DNA from: Crocosphaera sp. UHCC 0190
Lineage (GTDB): Bacteria > Cyanobacteriota > Cyanobacteriia > Cyanobacteriales > Microcystaceae
Direction of reading: 5' to 3'
Assembly: GCF_034932065.1 (NCBI RefSeq)
Contig: NZ_JAYGHP010000002.1
Span: 310,001-374,000 of the forward strand
Length of the DNA: 64,000 nt
Position 1 is the stretch's first letter, and every line of letters begins with the position of its first letter. Position numbers and translations under genes: made by a program. Shown here piece by piece: positions 34,608 to 44,751 of the stretch. Under the pieces are notes generated by a model that saw nothing but the letters and a program-made list of their open reading frames with translations, made no database searches and was not told where the DNA came from.

Positions 34608-37600
34608 TTGATGGGGAATCTTAGATATTATCTTAGTTTTGCTTGTTTACTGGCAGCCGCATTTTTGGGAAATTATTACAGTTTTTCTTTGTTTTTTGAC
34701 ATAAAGTTTATTTTTGGTAGTATCGCGGTTTTAATTGTTATTTATTATTACGGCATTTTTGGGGGAACCCTCGCGGCTCTGATTAGTGGTGGCGTTACTT
34801 TTTATCTCTGGGGTCATCCTTATGCGATGGTGGTAATCATTTTAGAAGCTTTATTTATCGCCCTTTTATCCCGTCGCTATAACAATTTTGTCTTACTAGA
34901 TGGCATTTTTTGGGTAGGAATTGGAATGCCCTTGGTTGGGTTATTTTATGGGTTGCTTTTGCCCACTACAGTATCAGCAACCTGGGTAATTCTTTTGAAA
35001 CAAGGACTTAATGGAATTGTTAATGCACTTGTTGCTCAATTAATGATTACTTACATTCCTCTTGACAGAATTATTGGTAAACGTAAGTTGATTCGTCAAT
35101 TATCGTTTCAACAAACTATATTTGATCTCTTATTAGCATTTATTCTATTTCCTAGCTTAATTATAACAGTTATCCAAGGCAATCAAATTCTTAAATCCAT
35201 TGAATCTGAGATTAATATAGAAATACAAACTGTCATTAATCCAATCACTAATAATGTGGAAAGATGGTATCAATCTAATCTCAATGCTTTGCAATCTTTA
35301 GCTCAATATGCCTCTACTTCTGCCAATCAAAATAACCTAGCTTTAATTCAAAATTCTTTCTCTGAGCTTGACGAAATTTATCAGACGAATGAGCAGGGAA
35401 TTATCACCAATGCTTATCCTAATCGTGAAAAAATTGGTCGTTCTTTATTCAGTTTAAATATTCTTGATCAAGGGCAATGGAATCAAATAAAAAAGCAACA
35501 GAAACCATGGCTATATGAACTCCACAAAAATCAGTATTCTGATTTACATGATTTGACGATTCAAGTGCCAATAATTGAAGCTGAGCAAAACCGTTTTAGC
35601 GGAATTATTCATGGTCATTTAACCTTAAAAGAATTACAAAAATCAATCGAAATCAAGCTAGAAAAAATTGTCATTGAAACTATTTTAGTTGATCAAAATA
35701 ATGCAATAATTACTAATAGTCCAGACAATTTTAAAACCGGAGAAATTTTTAATTGGCAAGCAGGAGGGGAGATTCATAAAATTCAAAATGATCTGATGCA
35801 ATGGCTACCCATTAAGCCAGGAAAACCCCTGATGAGTCGTTGGCAAGAGTCCTATTATATTAAAGAAATTGATTTAAAGAATAATCTTCCTTGGAAGTTA
35901 ATTATTCGGGTGCCTAGCCAACCCTATGTGCTTCAATTACAAGCTCTTTATATCAAAAATTTGGCGATTATGCTAATTGTTTCATTAATAGGATTATCCC
36001 TTGCTTATGGCATTAGTCGCGCCTTAACATCGCCACTTTTAACCTTGGCTCAAACAACCAGTAATTTACCTAAAAAGATTTTAATTCAGTCAGAAGATGA
36101 TGATTTTCTTGAAATACAAGATGAGAATTATATTAAGACAAGAATATCTGAATTAACGCTTATTGCTGATAATTTTCAAGTAATAACTAAAGTTTTAAGA
36201 CAACAGTTTTATGAGATTAAAGCCGCCAAAGAAACCTTAGAAATAAAGGTTGAAGAAAGGACAAAAGAATTGCAGAAACTCAATGAAAATCTTGCCTTAA
36301 AAATCGTTGAAAAACAACTAATTGAAGAAGAATTGAGAGAAAATGAAAGACGCTATGATTTAGCAGTTTCTGGCACAAATGATGGCATTTGGGATTGGGA
36401 TTTGCGTAATAATACTGTTTATTATTCTCCGGTTTGGATGAAAATTTTAGGCCATGAAAATCAACCCTTAGCCCATCTTTTATCTACTTGGTCAGATCAG
36501 GTACATCCTGATGATCTTGATCGTACTTATCAAAATATTAGCAATCATTTAGAAGGACAAACAGAAGTGTATGAAAACATTCATCGTCTTCGCCATAAAG
36601 ATGGTCAGTATCTTTGGATAGAAGCCAAGGGAAAATGTCTACGAGATCAACAGGGAATGCCTTACCGTTTAGTGGGAACAATTACCAATATTACTGAGAA
36701 AAAACAAGCAGAAGAAGAACTAAAAGCAGCCAAGGAAACTGCAGAAATTGCTAATCAAGCCAAGAGTGAATTTTTAGCGAATATGAGTCATGAAATTCGC
36801 ACTCCTATGAACGCAATTCTCGGCTTTTGCGACCTACTTATGGGGATAATTACTGAGCCACGCCCTCGTTCTTATCTTGATTCTATTGCCTCAAGTGGCA
36901 AAGTTTTACTCGCCTTAATTAATGATATCCTTGATCTTTCTAAAATTGAAGCTGGAAAATTAAAAATTAATAACGAACCCATTGATTTACGAGGATTAAT
37001 TACAGAAATACAGCAAATTTTTTCAGAGACTGCTGCCCAGAAAAACTTGAATTTTTATGTCAGTATTGATAGTCAGGTTCCTGATGTTATTATTTTTGAT
37101 GAAGTGAGACTGCGACAAATTCTTTGTAATGTGGTTGGCAATGCTTTGAAATTTACTGAAAAAGGTTATGTTAAAATTGAGGTAACAGGCGAATCATTAG
37201 GCAGCGATCAAACCACTAATCCTAATTATTTTTTGTTAAAAATTGCCATAGAAGATACCGGAATTGGCATCGCTTCAGAACAACAAGAACTGGTGTTTGA
37301 TGTCTTTACCCAAAGCGAAGGACAAAGTACCAGAAAATACGGAGGGACGGGGCTAGGATTAACTATTACCAGACGCTTAACCAAAATTTTAGGAGGAAGA
37401 ATTGAATTAAAAAGTGAATTAGGAAAAGGTAGTATATTTACCCTGATTTTTCCTCAAGTTTCCCTAGGAGAAATAAGAGATATTTGTCCGGTTAAAGAGC
37501 AAGTCAATGTCAATTTTAATCAATTATTACCCGCGATAATTTTAGCCGTTGATGATGTAGCTTCTAACCGAGACTTAATTATCGGGTATTTCCAAGAAAC

Positions 37601-38204
37601 CCATCATACAATTTTACTGGCAAATGATGGACAAGAAGCTCTTGAGAAAGCCCGTCAATATCATCCTGATTTGATTTTAATGGACTTACGAATGCCTAAT
37701 ATGGATGGATATGAAGCGACTAAAATTCTCAAAGATGATCCCACTACTCAAGCTATTCCTATTATGATTTTAACGGCTTCTTCTGAAAAAAAAGAACAAG
37801 AAATGTTAGAGACTTTATGTCAAGATTTTTTATCTAAACCCATTAGTCGCGCTCAATTATTATCTGCTATGGAGAAAATTTTACCCCCTGATCCCGATCA
37901 ACCAATGACCACTTTATTAGTAGAGAAATCGGAACCTTTACGATTAAAAAATAAACCCGCACCCCCGGAATTATTAGAAAAGCTACGTCAAGAAGAAGAA
38001 ACTATTTGGAATAAACTCCATCAGACTATGATTATGAAAGATTTACGTCAATTTGCTCAACGTTTGCGACAATGGGGAGAGGAGTATCAATGTCTCTCTC
38101 TCATAGACTATGCTACCCGTCTCGAAATGCAAATTCTTGAATTTGATGGCGAGAATTTATCTAATACTGTAGAAAGCTTCCCTCAAATGTGGCGATCGCT
38201 TTAA
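34608..38204 (+). CDS. hybrid sensor histidine kinase with membrane sensor
   Basis: 1198 residues. Order: six or so membrane helices (1-150), another helix (about 175-195), a periplasmic sensing region (about 200-445, Cache-like), a further helix (LAIMLIVSLIGLSLAYGIS), a HAMP-like linker and coiled coil, a PAS/PAC domain (about 580-705), HisKA with FLANMSHEIRTPMNAILG, HATPase_c with NVVGNALKFT, DTGIGI and GGTGLGLT, then a receiver with LMDLRMPNMDG. The last 100 residues are an extra helical segment that could hold a histidine phosphotransfer-like fold, without a clear HPt motif. It starts 59 bases after the His-rich gene. A REC-GGDEF protein and a periplasmic binding protein follow, probably in one operon. 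Confidence 0.92.
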   Translation: MMGNLRYYLSFACLLAAAFLGNYYSFSLFFDIKFIFGSIAVLIVIYYYGIFGGTLAALISGGVTFYLWGHPYAMVVIILEALFIALLSRRYNNFVLLDGIFWVGIGMPLVGLFYGLLLPTTVSATWVILLKQGLNGIVNALVAQLMITYIPLDRIIGKRKLIRQLSFQQTIFDLLLAFILFPSLIITVIQGNQILKSIESEINIEIQTVINPITNNVERWYQSNLNALQSLAQYASTSANQNNLALIQNSFSELDEIYQTNEQGIITNAYPNREKIGRSLFSLNILDQGQWNQIKKQQKPWLYELHKNQYSDLHDLTIQVPIIEAEQNRFSGIIHGHLTLKELQKSIEIKLEKIVIETILVDQNNAIITNSPDNFKTGEIFNWQAGGEIHKIQNDLMQWLPIKPGKPLMSRWQESYYIKEIDLKNNLPWKLIIRVPSQPYVLQLQALYIKNLAIMLIVSLIGLSLAYGISRALTSPLLTLAQTTSNLPKKILIQSEDDDFLEIQDENYIKTRISELTLIADNFQVITKVLRQQFYEIKAAKETLEIKVEERTKELQKLNENLALKIVEKQLIEEELRENERRYDLAVSGTNDGIWDWDLRNNTVYYSPVWMKILGHENQPLAHLLSTWSDQVHPDDLDRTYQNISNHLEGQTEVYENIHRLRHKDGQYLWIEAKGKCLRDQQGMPYRLVGTITNITEKKQAEEELKAAKETAEIANQAKSEFLANMSHEIRTPMNAILGFCDLLMGIITEPRPRSYLDSIASSGKVLLALINDILDLSKIEAGKLKINNEPIDLRGLITEIQQIFSETAAQKNLNFYVSIDSQVPDVIIFDEVRLRQILCNVVGNALKFTEKGYVKIEVTGESLGSDQTTNPNYFLLKIAIEDTGIGIASEQQELVFDVFTQSEGQSTRKYGGTGLGLTITRRLTKILGGRIELKSELGKGSIFTLIFPQVSLGEIRDICPVKEQVNVNFNQLLPAIILAVDDVASNRDLIIGYFQETHHTILLANDGQEALEKARQYHPDLILMDLRMPNMDGYEATKILKDDPTTQAIPIMILTASSEKKEQEMLETLCQDFLSKPISRAQLLSAMEKILPPDPDQPMTTLLVEKSEPLRLKNKPAPPELLEKLRQEEETIWNKLHQTMIMKDLRQFAQRLRQWGEEYQCLSLIDYATRLEMQILEFDGENLSNTVESFPQMWRSL

Positions 38205-38278
38205 TTAACTTCACTTAAATCAATGAACTTACCTGCTGTTTGATTATCTATTGTTTCCCTTACCTCCTATCAAAAATC

Positions 38279-39268
38279 ATGAAACATCTTAAGCCTTTTC
38301 AACCTGAAGACTTTTTAATCCTGGCGGTTGATGATCTGCGTAAAAATTTACAATTATTAATCGAAATTCTCGATAAATTTGGTTATGGAACTACCTTTGC
38401 TTTGACGGGTACTCAAGCTTTAGAACGAGTAAAAATAGCTAAGCCGGATTTAATTTTATTAGATTTAATGATGCCAGAAATGAACGGATTAGAAGTGTGT
38501 AAAATCCTTAAAAGCGATGAAATAACCCAAGATATTCCGATTATTTTCCTGACAGCGAGCAATGAAGATAATCATCTGTTACAAGCCTTTGAATCTGGGG
38601 CGGTAGATTATGTAATAAAACCCTTTAAGTCCCCGGAACTTTTAGCAAGGGTTAAAATACATTTAGAATTAAAACGCACCAAAGATGAATTAAAAAAAGC
38701 CTATGAAGAAATGAAAATAATCGCCTCTACCGATGAGTTAACAGGCATTGCTAACCGTCGGACTATTTTTAACATTGGACAACAGGAATTTGAACGTAGT
38801 CAAAGGTATAATGCTCATTTTTCTTTACTAATGATTGACATTGATTATTTTAAAATAATCAATGATACTTATGGTCATGATATTGGGGATGAAGCCCTGA
38901 AAATGGTAGTCAATACTACCTTACAATGTTTGCGTAAAGTCGATCATTTAGGTAGGCTAGAAACGCAACAGGAACCCTCAGAAAAATTGGGACACTTAGG
39001 CAGACTCGGTGGGGAAGAATTTGTGGTGATTCTACCAGAAACCCCCCTAGAAGGAGCAACATTAGCCGCTAAGCGAGTTTGTCATGCGGTTTCTCAGCAA
39101 GGTTTGCAAATTCAGGATAAAACCGTTAAAATTACAGTGAGTATTGGGGTGTCTACTTTTAGTCACAATGATATTAGAATTGATGATGTCCTTAAACGGG
39201 CTGATTTAGCTCTTTATGAGGCCAAAGAAAAAGGTCGTAATCAAGTCGCTATTATGCACAATCAATGA
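38279..39268 (+). CDS. REC-GGDEF response regulator (diguanylate cyclase)
   Basis: 329 residues from ATG 38279; an in-frame TTG at 38240 is rejected. The receiver has D62 (LLDLMMPEMNG) as phosphoacceptor and K114. The GGDEF domain starts TDELTGIANRR and has an intact RLGGEEF at 242-248, so cyclase activity is expected. A 16-residue insert (228-243) separates the inhibitory RxxD site (R219-D222) from GGEEF and repeats the five residues HLGRL, so product inhibition may be lost. It follows the hybrid kinase by 74 bases and is the likely partner. Its stop overlaps the next gene's ATG. Confidence 0.92.
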   Translation: MKHLKPFQPEDFLILAVDDLRKNLQLLIEILDKFGYGTTFALTGTQALERVKIAKPDLILLDLMMPEMNGLEVCKILKSDEITQDIPIIFLTASNEDNHLLQAFESGAVDYVIKPFKSPELLARVKIHLELKRTKDELKKAYEEMKIIASTDELTGIANRRTIFNIGQQEFERSQRYNAHFSLLMIDIDYFKIINDTYGHDIGDEALKMVVNTTLQCLRKVDHLGRLETQQEPSEKLGHLGRLGGEEFVVILPETPLEGATLAAKRVCHAVSQQGLQIQDKTVKITVSIGVSTFSHNDIRIDDVLKRADLALYEAKEKGRNQVAIMHNQ

Positions 39269-40035
39269 GAAAATTTCTCTCGCTGCTAATAATTAGCTTA
39301 CTCCTAGGGGTAAAAAACTCAACAGTTATCGCTGCTAATTTAGAGGAAATTCAGAAGCGAGGTAAATTAATTGTCGCCGTTAAAGATAATGTTCGTCCCT
39401 TGGGATTTGTTGATGAAAATAACAAGTTACAAGGATTAGAAATAGATCTCGCTCGACAATTAGCTCAAGAAATATTAGGCGATCCTCAAGCAATTATTTT
39501 ACAACCCGTGAGCAACCAAGAAAGATTACAAAAAGTGATTGATGGTGAGGTGGATTTAGCGATCGCCAGAATAACAATTAATGATTCTCGCGCTCGCTTA
39601 GTTAATTTTAGCCCCTATTATTATCTTGATGGCACCGGAATTATTACCAATAATTATCAAATTCGTTCCTTATCCCATTTATCTCGTGCTAAAATTGCTG
39701 TTCTTAATGTCTCTAGTACCATTGCTATTATTAGGAGTGAACTTCCCCAAGCGCAACTCATTGGGGTTAATTCTTATCAAGAAGCCTTGACTTTGTTAGA
39801 AACCAGAAAAGTTGATGCTTTTGCTGCGGATAATAGTATTTTAGCGGGATGGGGCCAGGAATATCCCCAATATTATCAATTACCCCTGCGTCTATCAGGA
39901 GAAGGATTAGGGGTGGTGATGCCCAAGGGTTTGCAGTATGCTAGTCTACGGGGTCGCGTTAATCAAGCCATTACTCGCTGGAAACGCTCTGGATGGCTGG
40001 CAGAACGCGCAGAATATTGGGGACTGCCCTGGTAA
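39265..40035 (+). CDS. periplasmic solute-binding protein, amino-acid type
   Basis: 256 residues. A signal peptide (about 1-24) is followed by an SBP_bac_3 domain: IQKRGKLIVAVKDNVRPLGF, LQGLEIDLARQLAQEI and AADNSILAGW. The ATG overlaps the TGA of the REC-GGDEF gene (ATGA). No ABC permease or ATPase is nearby, so rather than transport it may present a ligand to the membrane kinase at the head of the operon; this is inference. A 29-bp palindrome follows the stop directly. Confidence 0.88.
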   Translation: MRKFLSLLIISLLLGVKNSTVIAANLEEIQKRGKLIVAVKDNVRPLGFVDENNKLQGLEIDLARQLAQEILGDPQAIILQPVSNQERLQKVIDGEVDLAIARITINDSRARLVNFSPYYYLDGTGIITNNYQIRSLSHLSRAKIAVLNVSSTIAIIRSELPQAQLIGVNSYQEALTLLETRKVDAFAADNSILAGWGQEYPQYYQLPLRLSGEGLGVVMPKGLQYASLRGRVNQAITRWKRSGWLAERAEYWGLPW

Positions 40036-40064
40036 GCTAATAGGCATTTAAAATGCCTATTAGC
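40036..40064. terminator. 29-bp perfect palindrome after the signalling operon
   Basis: Arms GCTAATAGGCATT and AATGCCTATTAGC around TAA begin at the first base after the stop codon. No T-tract follows, so it may slow RNA decay or stop transcription inefficiently rather than act as a standard terminator. Confidence 0.55.
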
Positions 40065-40164
40065 AAGGCAAAAGGCAAAAGGGAACTGGGATACATCTTT
40101 TTTATTGAATTTGATCAATACCCAGTTTAAATGCACAACAAATTCTTAGAAATCACAACTTGAG

Positions 40165-40707
40165 ATGTTAACCACTATGAATGAAACCCTTCCTATTATT
40201 TATTTATCCGGTATTGTCATTTTTCTCGGAGGATTAGGAATTTTTCTCCTTTTCCAAATTATTAAAACTCGTCGCATTGAAAATCGTTTTTATAAACTTC
40301 AGAAGAAGTTACAAAAGGAGAAAGGCACGGCAAAAGATTATTATGAATTAGGCAGTTTATATCTTGATAAAAAAATGTATGTACAGGCCGTTGGATTGTT
40401 ACAAAAAGGCTTCAAAACCGGGGGAAAAATTGAGCCTGAAAACAAAGCTTTAATGTGTAATGCTCTAGGGTTTGCTTATTTTTCTCAAGAGCAATTAGAT
40501 GTGGCAATTCGGCACTATAAAGATGCCATTAAACTCTATCCTGATTATGTGATTGCTCTCAATAATTTAGCCAATGCTTATGAACGTAAACAAATGATTC
40601 CTCAAGCGATCGAAACTTATGAAGAAAGCTTGAAATATGAACCGGACAATAAAACCGCTAAAAATCGCATTGAATCTTTACGCAAGCGTTTAGTTAAATC
40701 TAATTGA
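40165..40707 (+). CDS. ycf37: Ycf37-type photosystem I assembly TPR protein
   Basis: 180 residues; ATG 40165 used, ATG 40177 is possible. One N-terminal membrane helix (about 9-31) with a KTRRIENRF edge is followed by three TPR units (about 55-165), including LMCNALGFAYFSQEQLDVAI and ALNNLANAYERKQMIPQAI. Layout, length and phrases (KEKGTAKDYYELGSLYLDK) fit Ycf37, which in Synechocystis and chloroplasts (Pyg7) aids photosystem I assembly at the thylakoid. The assignment is from remembered similarity, not a search. Alone on its strand. Confidence 0.78.
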   Translation: MLTTMNETLPIIYLSGIVIFLGGLGIFLLFQIIKTRRIENRFYKLQKKLQKEKGTAKDYYELGSLYLDKKMYVQAVGLLQKGFKTGGKIEPENKALMCNALGFAYFSQEQLDVAIRHYKDAIKLYPDYVIALNNLANAYERKQMIPQAIETYEESLKYEPDNKTAKNRIESLRKRLVKSN

Positions 40708-40736
40708 CATAATCTTGAGAAATTGCTAATGTCTGA

Positions 40737-40757
40737 GGGTTTAACAAGGTTAAACCC
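40737..40757. repeat. palindrome GGGTTTAAC/GTTAAACCC, copy 1
   Basis: Nine-base arms with a 3-base loop, 30 bases after ycf37. The same family occurs at 55840 and 58831, and as a broken half at 56420. Confidence 0.8.
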
Positions 40758-40779
40758 CTATAAGAATTATTATTCTTGT

Positions 40780-41397
40780 TTACCTATCTTTTGCCTGTAA
40801 TTGTTGTCTAAATTCTTTCATGGCTAAACGAGGGTTAGGGTGGTTAATAAATTCACAAAGTAAGTTAAGATCAAGCTCAGGTAACAGCTTACTTTTTTCT
40901 TGCAGAGAATATTGATTATTTTCAAGGGAATAAATGTTTAATTGCTCATTTTTCCACAACCAAACTTCCTTAACCCCTAACCGTTGATAAACTTCGAGAA
41001 TCTTAATACTACCACTGGTAACAATAACTTCAATGGCTAGATCAGGAAATTCTTTTTCTGTTTCAAAACAATAACATTCATCAGGTTCTTTTCCTGCTTC
41101 TCCTTCTTCCACGCGAAAAGTTGTAGAACCCAGTCCCCAAAAATCAATTTCAGCTTCTTCTAAATAAAGATCAAGTAGTCTTCCAATATTTTTTTTACTA
41201 ATTTCATGACGGCGACTCGGAGACATAATTTCTAAAATTCCTTCCAGATAGATAATTCGATAAGTTGCACTATCCCCAAATGCTTGCAATAATTTGTCAT
41301 ACTGTTCCCAAGTAATTCCCGTGAGAATTAATCTTTCTTCCCTGTCGTCAAGGGAGGCTTGCCAATTAGCTAATTGTGGTAATAATATTAAAGACAT
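40780..41397 (-). CDS. Uma2 family endonuclease-fold protein
   Basis: 205 residues of the Uma2/DUF820 family, which has a PD-(D/E)XK restriction-endonuclease fold and is hugely expanded in cyanobacteria. Seen here: YLEGILEIMSPSRRHEISKK, PDLAIEVIVTSG with the family Asp and Glu, and YQRLGVKEVWLWKN. The usual lysine after the Glu may be replaced (IEVIVTSGS), so activity is uncertain. Biological role unknown. A second member is at 58061. Confidence 0.88.
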   Translation of the reverse strand: MSLILLPQLANWQASLDDREERLILTGITWEQYDKLLQAFGDSATYRIIYLEGILEIMSPSRRHEISKKNIGRLLDLYLEEAEIDFWGLGSTTFRVEEGEAGKEPDECYCFETEKEFPDLAIEVIVTSGSIKILEVYQRLGVKEVWLWKNEQLNIYSLENNQYSLQEKSKLLPELDLNLLCEFINHPNPRLAMKEFRQQLQAKDR

Positions 41398-42747
<1,350 letters not shown>

Positions 42748-42766
42748 CTTATCCCTAGATATTCCT

Positions 42767-42790
42767 AGAGACGTTTCATGAAACGTCTCT
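42767..42790. repeat. palindrome AGAGACGTTTCA/TGAAACGTCTCT
   Basis: A perfect 24-bp palindrome in the 92-base gap after gap1. The outer part (TAGAGACGTT/AACGTCTCTA) is the same family as the copy inside the kinase-GUN4 gene at 57379. Confidence 0.85.
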
Positions 42791-42839
42791 ACACAAGCAA
42801 ACTCTAAAATGATCTAAACTTTTAATGAAAGTTTAACCT

Positions 42840-43325
42840 ATGAGTCAAAACCCCATGACAGTGACTTATTCCCTAGAAGAAATGTTAGGGCAAATTAATC
42901 AGAAATTGGATCTCTTACAAAAAGAGGTGACAGAGGTTAAAGTCTCTCAAGTGAGACTTGAAGCTGAGTTAATGGGGAAAATGGAGAGACTCGAAACCGA
43001 GTTAACCCTAAAAATGGAGAGACTCGAAACCGAGTTAACCGTGAAGATGGAGAGGTTAGAAACCGAGTTAACCTTAAAAGTAGATAAGCTAGAAACCGAA
43101 TTAACGACGAAAGCAGATAAAGTGCAAACCAAGTTAACCGGAAGAGTCGATACCCTCGAAGCAGAAGTCACAGGAGAAATCAAAATCCTAGAAACAGAAA
43201 TCAAGGCGATCGCTAAACGGTTAGACTCTCAAGAATATATTAACCTTTCAATGGTAGCGGGCTTAGTTTTAGTGCTAGTAGCCGGGGTAATTAAGTTATA
43301 TTTTCCTTATATTCCCCCTTATTAA
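42840..43325 (+). CDS. membrane-anchored coiled-coil protein with 11-residue repeats
   Basis: 161 residues. After an N-terminal helix (1-45) comes a run of 11-residue repeats MERLETELTLK, (about 48-115) that drifts in sequence toward the end, then a helix KILETEIKAIAKRLDSQ and a C-terminal membrane segment (about 138-157). Hendecad repeats make a long, straight coiled coil, so this is a rod anchored by its C-terminus. Function unknown; similar proteins accompany many cyanobacterial genes. It ends 11 bases before the LpxB-like gene. Confidence 0.82.
   Translation: MSQNPMTVTYSLEEMLGQINQKLDLLQKEVTEVKVSQVRLEAELMGKMERLETELTLKMERLETELTVKMERLETELTLKVDKLETELTTKADKVQTKLTGRVDTLEAEVTGEIKILETEIKAIAKRLDSQEYINLSMVAGLVLVLVAGVIKLYFPYIPPY
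42981..43112 (+). repeat. 33-bp tandem repeats encoding the coiled coil
   Basis: Four 33-base units at 42981, 43014, 43047 and 43080. The first two are nearly identical, the third and fourth increasingly diverged. Repeat number is likely to vary between strains. Confidence 0.85.
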
Positions 43326-43336
43326 AATTAAAATAG

Positions 43337-44605
43337 ATGAAACCCGTTGATATTCTCATTCTTGCCAATGGCCCAGGGGAAATTACGACTTGGGTTCGTC
43401 CCGTGGTTAAATCCTTGCGTGAACTTTTGGGTGACGATCGCTCATTGGTGAGAATTTCTGTGATGTTGTCCCCTTGTCCTCATGGCACCGGCCAAGAAGC
43501 GGCGATCGCCCGTCGTTATCCTGAAGTAGATCGGGTACAGTCTAGCGAAAATTTTTTCCCTTTTCTATTATGGGGAAAAACCGCCGATAATTGGGACTGG
43601 CGAGAGCAAGGAGTCGTCTTATTTTTGGGGGGCGATCAATTTTATCCCCTGATTTTGGGGAAACGCCTAGGTTATCGCACCGTGATTTATGCCGAATGGG
43701 AAGCCCGTTGGTATCGTTGGATCGATCATTTTGGGGTCATGAATCAATCCGTTAAAAGTCCCATTCCTCAACCCTATCACGATAAATTAACCATTGTCGG
43801 CGATTTAATGGCCGATGTGGCCCCGACTAATTCAGATTTTCAAGCTCTCTCTACAGCCCCCGTTATTGGCCTTTTACCCGGATCGAAATCTGGCAAATTG
43901 ACTCAGGGTGTCCCCTTATGTTTGGCGATCGCAGAACATATTTATGAACAGAAACCCCAGACTCGTTTTCTGCTTCCTGTCGCTCCAACCATTGATCTCT
44001 CAACCCTGGCCCGTTTTGCCGATCCCCAACAAAATCCCTTTGTGATGAAACTGGGAGGGGTCAGTGCAAAACTGATGATTCCCCCTGATGATAGCCATCA
44101 ATATCCTTATTTAGAAACAGCCAAAGGCTTACAGATAGATTTAATTACTCAATTTCCGGCCCATGATTATCTACGGCAATGTTGCCTCGCTTTGACCACT
44201 GTGGGAGCAAATACGGCTGAATTAGGGGCTTTAGGCCTTCCTATGATAGTTTTATTACCCACACAACAATTAGATGCCATGAGGACTTGGGATGGCATTC
44301 CTGGGGTTTTAGCAAACTTACCCATTATTGGTAGTAACTTAGCCAAATTAATTAATGCCAGAATCGTCAAACAAGGCCGATTATTTGCTTGGCCAAATAT
44401 TTGGGCCAAGGAAGAAATTGTCCCCGAATTAGTAGGGGAATTAGAGGCTGACAAAATAGGGCAATTAGTGTTAAATTGGTTAGAGCATCCGGCTAAGCTT
44501 AATCAAATTCGTGACCGTCTGTTACAAGTCAGAGGAAAAGCTGGAGCCGCCAACAAAATAGCCATAATTGTTCAGGAACAATTAAATTTTAGGAGAAATT
44601 ACTGA
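43337..44605 (+). CDS. lipid-A-disaccharide synthase-like glycosyltransferase
   Basis: 422 residues, GT-B fold related to LpxB (GT19): VDILILANGPGEITTWVRPV at the N-terminus, GLLPGSKSGKL near 178, and the C-terminal LALTTVGANTAELGALGLP with the acceptor/donor glycine motif. True LpxB has a different N-terminus (GExSGD), and cyanobacteria with this longer type may use it in other glycolipid synthesis. Peripheral membrane location is expected. It lies directly after the coiled-coil gene, likely in one operon. Confidence 0.85.
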   Translation: MKPVDILILANGPGEITTWVRPVVKSLRELLGDDRSLVRISVMLSPCPHGTGQEAAIARRYPEVDRVQSSENFFPFLLWGKTADNWDWREQGVVLFLGGDQFYPLILGKRLGYRTVIYAEWEARWYRWIDHFGVMNQSVKSPIPQPYHDKLTIVGDLMADVAPTNSDFQALSTAPVIGLLPGSKSGKLTQGVPLCLAIAEHIYEQKPQTRFLLPVAPTIDLSTLARFADPQQNPFVMKLGGVSAKLMIPPDDSHQYPYLETAKGLQIDLITQFPAHDYLRQCCLALTTVGANTAELGALGLPMIVLLPTQQLDAMRTWDGIPGVLANLPIIGSNLAKLINARIVKQGRLFAWPNIWAKEEIVPELVGELEADKIGQLVLNWLEHPAKLNQIRDRLLQVRGKAGAANKIAIIVQEQLNFRRNY

Positions 44606-44751
44606 AATTTACCTTAAAATTAATAATAAAAATAAGCGATTTAAGAAATATATTTTTTCCCTGGCCATAGGCTGTTGGTCAAATCAAGTAACCAAGATGT
44701 ATTCCAGTCTCCTTTCGCCTTTGGACTGACCCGTATTTACAGTAGCCCCTT

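Noticed and set aside
40036-40064. Standard Rho-independent terminator
   Set aside because: The stem is perfect but no T-tract follows on either strand, so only a weak or stabilising role is claimed.
42981-43112. 33-bp repeats as a CRISPR or integration array
   Set aside because: The units abut each other in frame and encode a coiled coil; there are no unique spacers.
42947-43204. Antisense ORF opposite the coiled-coil gene
   Set aside because: It mirrors the 33-bp repeats of the sense gene, which has a better start, membrane end and codon use.
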